Below, in pieces: positions 12,327-21,133 of a DNA stretch of 64,000 bases. The notes beneath the pieces were generated by a model. The model saw nothing but the letters and a program-made list of their open reading frames with translations, did not search any database and was not told where the DNA came from. Position numbers and translations under genes: made by a program. Source of the DNA: Eledone cirrhosa (taxonomy: Eukaryota; Mollusca; Cephalopoda; Octopoda; Eledonidae); NCBI GenBank assembly GCA_964016885.1, contig OZ024757.1, positions 14,961,423 through 15,025,422 on the forward strand, given 5' to 3'. Position 1 is the first letter of the stretch; each line of letters starts with the position of its first letter.

Positions 12327-12547
12327 TTTGGAAGCCTCGACAATGCAAATGGGTAAATCTCCGGGTAACAAGGTCCGGTGGTGGAGAGAGAGATGTAAGT
12401 GGGTGTACGTTGAGATGCGTGGTGTGTATAATATGTTTGAGATGTGTAGAATGAAGGGAAGAGTATAAAGGATAAAATAAAAACACAAGAGAGAGTTACC
12501 TTGGGAGAGATTTAATAGTCCCTATATATTTCGGATTCACATCCATC
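12327..12547 (+). repeat. Left inverted terminal repeat (pseudo-LTR) of PLE1
   Basis: This 221-bp stretch is the reverse complement of 14869-15089 with only a few differences. Penelope-like elements are known to carry LTR-like repeats in direct or inverted orientation, and the repeats bracket exactly the PLE coding region. Confidence 0.85.
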
Positions 12548-12928
12548 AACTGGGGTTTTTTCCGGGGTGGGGGAAAAGGTTGTTTGTCGGACAACTCGGA
12601 ACACGTCTTTCGCTGTTTGTTGATTTGAATATCTGAGGTATTCGGCAGAGCGCGCGTGCGCGTGAAATGGGGTCGGTCGTACAGAGGTCAGCGGCCGAAT
12701 GAGGGAGTGGGATGGCGCTAGCTGTCAGTCCATTCTCTGCCTGTTTGTTAAATGTTACTGCGTGTGTGTGTGCGTGTGTAGTTGTCTCGCTTGAGTGTGT
12801 GTGTGTGTGTGTTGTTGCATTGTTCATCTGTATTGGCAGTGTAGTATGTTCGTATGGTGGAACGCTACTGTGTGTGTGTGTAGGTGTCTCGTTTGCGTGT
12901 GTTGTGTGTTGTTGTATCGCTTGTTAAC
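12548..12928. other. PLE1 3' non-coding region
   Basis: This lies between the left terminal repeat and the 3' end of the minus-strand PLE reading frame. It contains (GT)n-rich DNA at 12760-12910 and no gene. Confidence 0.6.
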
Positions 12929-14870
12929 TTAAACCAGCCATTTCATTTCGCTTCTCTCTGATCGGTTGTTTATTTGCGGTTGCAGTCGTTTGATAAGATG
13001 CCCTTCCTTGATACGTAACGTGCCGACGTTTCTTTCAGTCGCTAGAATTGTGACAATGGGCCTTCCGTCTTTGTTTCCGCATTTGTCTATGTGTTTCCGG
13101 AAAGACGAGGCCCTGGTTTTAGTGTGTTCCTTGATCCGGATGTGCAAAGGTCGAATTGTGCTACCTATGTAGTATTGGTTGCACCTGTCACATTCTATCT
13201 TATACACGACGTATGTGCGTAGGCAACAGTTAGCATGGCGTATCGGGCAGTCTCTGAGGGAGCATGCGTCAGTAGATTTTTCGGGTTTCCTGGAGAGGCA
13301 TCTTCGCGGGGAGGGGCCCGAGTGGGCCAGGTGGATGTCGAGGCCCTCCCTCCGTATAGCCTTGCGGATAGCGTTGGTGGTTTTCTCGCCCAGGTGTGGC
13401 ATTTTAAGGAAGCACTTGCCTTGGGTGCTTCTCTGTCTCTTGCGTCTGGTGTCTCCTATTCTGTCAGTGATCGAGGTAGGGTACCCGTTCTTCTCCAGCA
13501 CCTCGAGGAATTGCTTGGTATGAGTGACACCACTCGTGGGATCGCTGCATCTGTTTTTGATTCGTGCGATCTCGTTCGTGATGTATCCTCTTTTGGCACT
13601 GTTAGGGAGGGCGGACTTGTAGTGAACGAATAGGTCTTCGTTGGGGTGTTCAACACTGAAGTCAATGTTCTCGTCCGTGTTGTTGAACGTCTCATAGATT
13701 CTGTTCGCCGTGTCTTGGGAAGATGTGAGGATGAGGATATCGTCCACGTATCTTCAGAAAAAGGCTACGGCGTTGGGGTGGCAGGCGTTGAATGCCTTGC
13801 GTTCGAGGTTCTCCATGTAGGAGATCGCTAGCACACCTGATAGGCTTGATCCCATGGGCAATCCCGAGGTTTGTTGGTATATTTGGTCAAGGAATCCGAA
13901 GTAGGTGTTGTCGACGACGATGGATAGGAGTTGGTGGATGTCAGTGGTGGTGAGCCCGAAGCAGTGTAGGTCGGTGGATTGGACGCGTTCCATTAGTATA
14001 TTGACGGCCGGGAGTGCCGGGACCGAGGTGTAGAGAGCGACTACATCAAGGCTGAAGGCGTATCTGTTATTCCTTCTGGTGTCGGGATCCATTTGATGCA
14101 GGCGCTTCAAAACCTCCTCGGAGCTGTCAACGTGTCCCGGCAAGGTGTCTAAGATGGGTTTGAGTATTCTGGCTAGGAGCCATGAAATTTTGTAGAGTGG
14201 TCCCTCCACGCTCGATACAATGGGCCTGATTTTCAGGTCGGGTCCCTGTTTGTGTGTTTTCACGAGGTGGTAGAAGGCGGGTAGTCTGCTGTTCCTCGTG
14301 AGGAGGTTGTAGCTCAGCTTCTTCGGGAGCTTCCGTCGGTCACAGATGTTGGTCCAGGCGGAGTTGATGTGTTCTTCTATCTGCGCGGGAGTGATTCCCG
14401 TGACCTTGGAGTAGAGGTTGTCATCGTCAAGGTGTTGGAGGGCCAGAGTGTTGTAGGCCTCTCTGCTGATGACGCAGAATTCTTTTCCCTTGTCGGAGGG
14501 GAGATAGATGAGGTTCTTCGATTTTAGGTTGGAGAGAGTGGTGAGTTGAGATTTGGTGAGGTTATGTGTTGTGCGTGTGAAGTATATACGAGATTGAGTG
14601 TTTTAGCCTGATGAGTTTAGTGTCGAGTTCGTGGTTGGTGGGTGGAGTGGTAAGTGGGGAACTTGGGGTGGGTTGTGTCGGCGCTGTTGATAGCGGTCAC
14701 CCATTTAAGTTGGTAAGCGGCTCGACAAAAGTTGGCCTCGATGTTGAGTTTGATTCTGTCGTCGAGACGTTGTGTGACGATGAACTTAGGTCCGAGGTGT
14801 AGGAGTTTCAGCTCGTCGCTCGTGAGAGTGCCGGTTAGGTCGGTGACCAGGTGCGTCGCATCATTGAGGA
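12929..14870 (-). pseudogene. Penelope-like element PLE1: reverse transcriptase + GIY-YIG endonuclease
   Basis: Translation runs on the minus strand. An N-terminal part near 14870-14640 reads ELKLLHLGPKFIV. The frame is disrupted around 14550-14630. It is then open from about 14550 through LIYLPSDKGKEFCVI and KTHKQGPDLKIRPIVSS to the RT core (YAFSLDVVALYTSVP, motif A; SGLPMGSSLSGVLA, motif B). An in-frame TGA at 13754-13756 sits just before RYVDDILIL, the RT active-site box. The frame then stays open to 12929. The GIY-YIG nuclease lies at about 13020-13220 (YVVYKIECDRCNQYYIGST, then RIKEH), preceded by a CSLRDCPIRHANCCL Cys cluster. PLEs copy themselves by target-primed reverse transcription with this nuclease. 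Flanking inverted repeats mark both ends. It is inactive but only modestly damaged. Confidence 0.93.
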
Positions 14871-15089
14871 TGGATGTGAATCCGAAATATATAGGGACTA
14901 TTAAATCTCTCCCAAGGTAACTCTCTCTTGTGTTTTTATTTTATCCTTTATACTCTTCCCTTCATTCTACACATCTCACACATATTATACACACCACGCA
15001 TCTCAACGTACACCCACTTACATCTCTCACTCCACCACCAGACCTTGTTACCCGGAGATTTACCCATTTGCATTGTCGAGGCTTCCAAA
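14869..15089 (-). repeat. Right inverted terminal repeat (pseudo-LTR) of PLE1
   Basis: It mirrors 12327-12547. The PLE N-terminal coding sequence begins at or inside its inner edge. Outside it, GTAAATA lies close to both outer ends in mirrored orientation (12310s and 15090s), so the repeat may extend a little further in diverged form. Confidence 0.85.
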
Positions 15090-15122
15090 CGACTATTTAC
15101 ATATATATATATATATATATAT

Positions 15123-15231
15123 ATAGATGAGATTCTACAGGACTAGAACCGTTTCATTCTTTAGAAATCATCAGGATTCCTGATGATTTCTAAAGAATGA
15201 AACAGTTCTAGTCCTGTAGAATCTCATCTAT
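15123..15231. repeat. Palindrome made of two head-to-head hammerhead-like units
   Basis: The arms are about 54 bp. ATAGATGAGATTCTACAGGA on the left mirrors TCCTGTAGAATCTCATCTAT on the right, meeting at AGGATTCCT near 15177. Each arm, read outward from the centre, contains the full set of hammerhead core elements. Confidence 0.9.
15174..15224 (+). ncRNA. Hammerhead ribozyme (type I), PLE/retrozyme-like
   Basis: The order is stem I 5' strand GGATTC (15174-15179), core CTGATGA (15180-15186), stem II TTCTAAAGAA, core GAAAC (15199-15203), a very short stem III closing AGTTCTA, cleavage triplet GTC (15211-15213), a CTGTA bulge, and stem I 3' strand GAATCT (15219-15224). The strands GGATTC and GAATCT pair with one wobble. 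The minimal stem III is the form reported for hammerheads carried by Penelope-like elements. It lies 85 bp outside the PLE1 terminal repeat. Self-cleavage is inferred, not shown. Confidence 0.8.
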
Positions 15232-15552
15232 ATTAAAACTTTTATACTCTGCAATGTATTGAGTACCTTACTTACTGTGGTTACCTCCGATTCAACCTGG
15301 AATAACGTATATATATATGCATGTGTATATATACATGTATATACGTATGTATATATATATATACATGCACACACACATGTATGTATATGCAAGCATACAT
15401 ATATGTATATATATATATCTATATAAACAGGCACATATATATATAAAGGGAATGCAATTAGTTACCACAAGGCATTTTGTTTGACACGCTACCGATGTGG
15501 CCAGGTTCCATGACCTCAATAGCGAAAAGAATAACAAACACACACATACTAT
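15232..15552. other. PLE-associated flank shared with 42267-42350, then microsatellite
   Basis: TGTATTGAGTACCTTACTTA and CTGTGGTTA downstream of the hammerhead recur after the hammerhead-like sequence at 42222. Both end in CGTATATATA microsatellite (here 15305-15440). No gene. Confidence 0.7.
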
Positions 15553-16035
15553 ATCATCATCATCATCATCATCATCGTTTAACGTCCATCTTCCACGCTT
15601 GCATGGGTTTGGACGGGAATTTTCCCACTTGAGGCAAGATTGATTGTCTTGCTCGTATAGGACTGTCTGGTGGGTTTTCTATGGCTGGATGCCCTTCCTA
15701 ACACCAACCACGTTTACAGTGTGGATTGGGAGGTTTTTACCGTGTTACCTACACGGCCACATTACAGCGTGGACTGTGTGTTTTTTTTGTCGTGACACCT
15801 ACACGACCTCATTTGTTTCGGACTGGATGTTGTGGTACCAACATAACTTTACATCGAAAGGGGTGGTGTGGGCAGGGTGGGGGTGGTGGGACGGGGGTGT
15901 ATTTTTGTTAGAGGTACCTACTTACTGTAGGTTTCGCTTTGTACTTAGGCAAGGCAAGTCTTCTGTATTACTGTGTAGCACCAAAGATCTCGGTCCAGTG
16001 ACATTGTCTTGGAGAGGTGTAAGAGTGTGTATATA
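15553..16035 (-). mobile_element. Non-autonomous element sharing both ends with the RTE LINE
   Basis: On the minus strand the 3' end reads CCCATGCAAGCGTGGAAGAT then GGACGTTAAACGATGATGAT, matching the end of the RTE LINE at 61085-61145 (CCCTTGCAAGCAGGGAAAAG then CGGACGTAAAATGATGATG). Upstream it has TGGTGTTAGGAAGGGCATCC, and further 5' TCCACACTGTAAACGTGG. Both match the LINE 5' region at 54930-54990 and 57980-58045. A ~50-bp piece of this 5' region is repeated (about 15740-15800). It has no coding capacity, so it looks like an internally deleted RTE derivative. From memory it belongs to the dispersed cephalopod repeat ending in (GAT)n. Confidence 0.75.
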
Positions 16036-16087
16036 TATATATATATAATATATTAACAAATGGAAACTATATTTATAAAACCATATT

Positions 16088-16152
16088 TATTTCATTATAC
16101 ATATTTCAAGGACACCAAAGCAAATTATGGTGCACTTTCATCAGATAAAATA
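16088..16152 (-). ncRNA. Hammerhead-like ribozyme with non-GUC cleavage site
   Basis: Minus strand: stem I 5' strand TATTTTAT, core CTGATGA (16138-16144), stem II AAG..CACC / GGTG..CTT with an internal mismatch, core GAAA (16104-16107), 2-bp stem III, triplet ATA in place of GTC, then stem I 3' strand ATGAAATA. The eight stem I pairs include one wobble. AUA is an allowed NUH triplet, but GUC is usual, so activity is uncertain. Confidence 0.5.
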
Positions 16153-16594
16153 TAGATCAGTTTTATAAACAAATATTGACATACCCTTAAAGAATGCGAC
16201 CATGTCCGTTGGAAGCTCCCGGATAGTGAGGTTACTAATTTTATTATTGGTCTATTATGCAAATTAGTGTCGGAGAGGTTTAAATCCCAGTACATTTAAA
16301 TTAAGCCGTTGGAATAGGGAAAAAAGAAAGAGAAAGAGTAAGAGAGAAAACCCTAAGTGAGTGTTGTATTAACGTAATTTATGAGATGATGAAACGAAAA
16401 AATAAATATATAGTGGATGAATTACGCAGAGTAAATAAATAAATAATAATAACCGGAGAATTTTATCTAATGTTTAAATTTGATTAAATGTTTAATTTAT
16501 CAATTAAATATGTCAGTTAAATTATTGAGATCTATATATTATTAAAAGAATATATATACATATATATATATATATATATTTATTGTATAGAAGG
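16153..16594. other. AT-rich geneless stretch
   Basis: No gene is visible. (TA)n lies at 16550-16580 directly before the next hammerhead. Confidence 0.6.
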
Positions 16595-16645
16595 AGCTTC
16601 TACAGGACTAGTACTGTTTCATTCAGATGAAATCTTCAGGAAGCT
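16595..16645 (-). ncRNA. Hammerhead ribozyme (type I), PLE/retrozyme-like
   Basis: Minus strand: stem I AGCTTC (16645-16640), core CTGAAGA (16639-16633; position 7 is free in the consensus), stem II TTCA-TC-TGAA, core GAAAC (16620-16616), short stem III around AGTACTA, triplet GTC (16608-16606), CTGTA bulge, stem I GAAGCT (16600-16595). AGCTTC and GAAGCT pair perfectly. It is the same subfamily as 42222-42266. Confidence 0.8.
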
Positions 16646-17323
16646 GGGTGTCATATTAAGTTCTGGTATTTATACATTTAGGTAGTGGTAAGGGAGGGGT
16701 GGTATTTAGATACACAGGACCACAACAAGGCACAGACCATTTTTTTCTTTGGGGAGTGGTCAATTAGCCAGAGTGCTTTTGTAAAATAAAAGGAAAAGAA
16801 GAAGAAAAAGTAAGTAAATAAATAAATAAATAAATGAATAAATAGATAAATGAACAAATAAATAAAAATAAATAAAAACCCCAAGAATAGTAATTCAACA
16901 GATGTATAGTAGGGAAATTTTTTTAGGTGGGTTGGTATTAGAAGATAAACAAGGCCGAATCATGGCACAGTCCATTGTTCTGATGTGAGTGGTCAAGCTA
17001 ACATACAAGCTACAGGTGGCCAGAGTGTTTTTGTAGAATGGAAAGAATAAAATATATTTACATACTCACAACCACATACATAGACACTTACATACACATA
17101 TACATACATATATATATATATACACACACACACAAAAAAGCACATACACACACACGCATACACACTTATATACATATCTACATATATATATGTATATATA
17201 AAGGAGAAAATTGAGAGTGTGTAACACTCAACTTATCAGATAGGCAGTATATGGTTAGCTCAATGTCTGAAGACAGAGCCGTAATACAATTAACAACAAA
17301 GAGCGCTTAGAACATAGGTATAT
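16646..17323. repeat. Simple repeats, no gene
   Basis: (AAAT)n lies at about 16815-16875. (CATA)n/(CACA)n/(TA)n lies at 17055-17200. Between them is a repeated phrase around GTGGTCAATTAGCCAGAGTG (16757) and GTGGTCAAGC...CCAGAGTG (16988-17026), suggesting two diverged copies of one unit. Confidence 0.6.
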
Positions 17324-17381
17324 CTTTAATTGCTGACAATGTTTCGTCCACACTAAAAGTGGAACTCTTCAGAGCTTAAAG
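17324..17381 (-). ncRNA. Hammerhead ribozyme (type I), best-formed copy
   Basis: Minus strand, in order: stem I outer strand CTTTAA (17381-17376), inner strand GCT, core CTGAAGA (17372-17366), stem II TCCAC/GTGGA with a loop, core CGAAAC (17346-17341), ATT loop, triplet GTC (17337-17335), inner stem I AGC, bulge AA, outer stem I TTAAAG (17329-17324). Every conserved position of the C3-U4-G5-A6-N7-G8-A9 / G12-A13-A14 core is present and both stem I segments pair. It lies downstream of the minus-strand PLE2 fragment. Confidence 0.85.
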
Positions 17382-19174
17382 AGTAGATACAGAGTATAGA
17401 AGCATTAACAAATCCAAAACAGAAGAATATAATGTGGGGATATCATAAGGTGGGAGGAATTTAAAGTATTGTTCATGTACAAGATAAGGATTAACGAATA
17501 AAAAAAAATAAATAAATAAAAAAAATAAAATAAAAAATAAAAAAAAATAAAAAACAAAAATAAAAAATAAAAAATAAAAAATAAAAAATAAAAAATAAAA
17601 AATAAATAAAAAATAAAAAATAAAATCAAGCAAAAGATAGTGAATATGAGGAATATACTAATACTAATAAGGATACGGATCTAAAATGTTATCACTCACA
17701 GTTGGGTAGGGTTATATTATGACCGGCAATCATGGAAGCAATGATGTGATTGGTTAACACACAGCTACGTATGCATACACTCACATAAAAGTATACGTAT
17801 AAGCATGAGCACCCGCATGCACCTACACGCAAGCACCCATATGCAATACAGAAAGTATACACTAATACAAATAACATATCAAAAACGGATGGGTACATAC
17901 TCCATACTGTGACAAAATATAGCAATAACAGTAGAAACGATGACATATAACATGGAGGAGTACAATATAAAGAAATATAATAAATTATAAAAACGTATAA
18001 AAATATGGGAACATAAGGACATATAACGGAAGGAACATACATGGTAGGAAACACGTAAGGAGTACACCGTAATAGATGAGAAATAAACAATAAAGGAATA
18101 AGAATATAAAAAGTATAAAATGCATGGTAAAAAAATTTTTTTTTTTAAAAGAAGTTAAGAGATAAAAATAGATAAAAACTAGATAAAAAATAAAGTAAAA
18201 TATACGCCATAAAGGAAGGTGTGAATAAAGATGAAACTGGCAAAGGTATAAGTTATCAAGCTATGTGCAACAAGTGATATACGTAAAATATATAAAATAT
18301 ATAAAGGAACATATATATAAGGATATATATATATATATATCAGTCAAAATAATACATATTTATAAAAATAACTGGGGGTAAATAAGGTAATAAGGATAAT
18401 AAGGATGATAATGAAGGCATGTAATAATAATAGTAGTATAGGTGCTAGTTTCCTAATATTGGAAATAATGTCAGTAAATTGAGTTAATAAAATAAAAATA
18501 AAAATTTTGTTAAATACTAATATAAAGTACTCATAATGTTTTAAGAAAATTTAGAAATTATAAGGTGATACTAATATTGATTCATGGTGATATAAGGAAT
18601 ATATCAGGAATACAAGAAAATTTTAGGTGTTGCAATTAGCAGCAGTCCAACAATAGAGTGAGACCTTTATAAACAGATGCGATGTCCACACTAGATGAGT
18701 GGACTATTACAATATAATGGAAACATCCTAGGTTAGACAATCCCAAAAGTTCATACTTCAAAGTTCAATCCGCAGATGTGCATTCATAAAGTTAAGCACT
18801 CAGGCAAAAATTATTGGTTGACAAGATGTATCCATAAACATATCTCAAGCAGGAACATATGCTGGGAAGGTTGCAGGCAAATTCTTATATAGCAATGCGA
18901 ACATCAAAAGGCAAACAATTGAGGTGCATAGTGAATAAAAGCAGGCAAAAGCAGATGGTTCAATACGGTGAGGTGAAGCAGGTTATTATTATGCATACCA
19001 CTTAATATAAAATACTAAATACAAAATACAAGTGGGAAATTTAACACTCAACAACGTGCATAGCAAATAGCTTTCAAAGCCGATAACCTCTCAAAATCAC
19101 AACACTGAGTAACGTCGCTGGCATCACAAGAATATAGATAGAAGGCACGCAACAATAGGGTTAGCCCAGAGACA

Positions 19175-19229
<55 letters not shown>

Positions 19230-20143
19230 CATACACATACACACACATACACACATAACAGCGGTCACCCAAATTTACGCGGATATAGTGCACAAAGTGT
19301 CTTACCCAGCTATCAAAAGTCATAAACCCATAACAGGTGTTTTCACTGGTCACAGATAATATAGTTTCACAGTAATAGAGGAACAACAACCAATAGGAGT
19401 AATTAACCAGAGTAATCACGATTAAACTTAAAATTAAACCCTATGAGAAGATAAGTATTCACACGTGTAGTCACCAGATTCAAGTATAAACAAACCGTTA
19501 ATAAATACGGAAGGTTATCAGGGCCAAGACGTTATTATTGGGAGAATACACACAGAGCGTCAATCTACGGAAGGCTAACTGTGCCAAAAACACAACACCA
19601 GGCAAAAACACCACAAAATCAGCATGTAAACTGTGGACCGCAGAGTAGGAGGGTAACACATACATGTACACCATAACTACTGCCCACGGCGAGATGGCAC
19701 AGGTCAGCCCACAGTGACTGGCTAAATCACCGTCCAATATGGGCACAGGCCCATTGGTTTACTCAGAGTCAACAAAAGTAATTTAAATAAAAGGTGAGGG
19801 GCTGGCCAAATATAATCAAATGTGCATCTTATAACGCAGTACACACTTTACATAGATGTAATACATCACAACTCATGAGTATATAAAGGTACAAATCAAC
19901 TCAATACACGTTCGGATAGACCCCCAGTGCACAACACACACACTGTGGCTGGGCAAGTATGGATGGGTCACATCCACTGGACCGAACAGGGCTGCTTATC
20001 AACATATACACCAACTCCCATATACCCCTCGATATCAAAATTCCATATTCCCATGCAGGCATACATATACACACAGATTCATACACAAACAAACAATATG
20101 AGACAATTACACTAGATTACCCAACTGGAGAATTCTGAAAGTG
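17382..20143. other. AT-rich geneless stretch between hammerhead and PLE2
   Basis: It contains an A-rich AAATAAAAA repeat at 17505-17625, (TA)n at 18325-18342 and (TA)n at 19177-19223. No coding frame is convincing. It may be the 3' non-coding part of the minus-strand PLE2, ending near the hammerhead, but no repeat boundary confirms this. Confidence 0.5.
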
Positions 20144-21060
20144 TTAGCTAATAGGCTTAAAATAAAAGAAAGAGCTTAATATCTGTTGGGGGCAAGAAGA
20201 AAATATTTCTGACTTTCTATTAAGCAGGGAGCACTTGGCGAATATAATAGAGTGGGATTCCATAAGGCAAAGGTTACATACTCTATTATGAGGAGTATAG
20301 GGATGGGATTTAGCAACTTGCCGCCAAGTGAGGGTGTACTGTGTTCGTGCATTTTTTAAATTGTGGACGTGCGCTGCCAAGGAAGTAGAATTCTTAAGTT
20401 TATTATGTCTAAATGTACACTGGTGAGAGTTGAATCTGGTTTTAAAAGGTGGAAGTTGATCCAATATAAGTTTTAGTGGATGCAGTAGTTACCACATCAC
20501 ACGCATAAACTATGTTTCTAGTAAGGCAGAAACCATTCAGGGGGCAGCTTGAAGCCCTTCTACAGTTACAGTTTCTGGTGATGCTATTATCTAAATGATA
20601 ACTAGCTTGCTGACTACGGGTATTCAAGCTATCACTGCCGACGTCAGTGCTTTCTCCTAGGCGTAAGGTGTCCAGGCCTTCCTTAATTTTCTTATTATTA
20701 GTATTGGCTAGATGAGAGGCCAGATTTTGGGTTGTAGAATACGAAAGTTTAACCACATTCATATTAAGGATAGAATGGTACTTATTACCAGGAGGGAAGT
20801 TCCTTTCCAACATAGAGAAGAAGGCCCTAGGAATATTCGTAGCTACTTCAGAGTTAAATGGGGGGTTAAAATATGTATTCAATCTTCTATTCTTTTTATT
20901 TTTATTATTATTATTATTATTGACGAAAGTGGATGTACGTTTTTTGAAGCTCCGTGAGTAAGCAATTTTTTGAGGATTAATTGTGGAGAATTGTTTATTT
21001 TTTTGTACCGCTGAAGCATTATAAGACATTCATTTGTATCCTGTGAAGGAATAACTCATA
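20144..21060 (-). pseudogene. Penelope-like element PLE2, GIY-YIG C-terminal part
   Basis: The minus strand reads SFTGYK, a stop, MSYNASAVQ, a poly-Asn linker (AAT codons at about 20899-20925), YFNPPFNSEVATNIPRAFF, then NVVKLSYSTTQNLASHL. A Cys-rich knuckle follows (NCNCRRASSCPLNGFCL) with NIVYACDVV and TYIGST, which opens the GIY-YIG nuclease. A frame change near 20450-20465 separates this from FKTRFNSHQCTFRH and the rest, ending near 20144 (CNLCLMESHSIIFAKCSLL). The RT part is missing: the sequence begins at 21060, where Tx1-like LINE T1 starts. It is dead. Confidence 0.88.
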
Positions 21061-21086
21061 ATATTTGGACCTTTTGGCCCAAATAT
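21061..21086 (+). promoter_or_regulatory. 5' UTR hairpin of LINE T1
   Basis: ATATTTGGACC (21061-21071), loop TTTT, GGCCCAAATAT (21076-21086): ten of eleven positions pair. Equivalent hairpins precede ORF1 of T2 (26831-26850) and T3 (55673-55695). It may mark the 5' end of T1, since PLE2 coding sequence runs up to it. Confidence 0.65.
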
Positions 21087-21133
21087 TTGAACTTTATTTT
21101 GGAAAAATAATAATTTTTTTTTCTCAAAAAAAC

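Noticed and set aside
13179..13633. Forward frames of 114 and 132 codons inside PLE1
   Set aside because: They are antisense to the PLE1 RT and nuclease frame, which has clear motifs.
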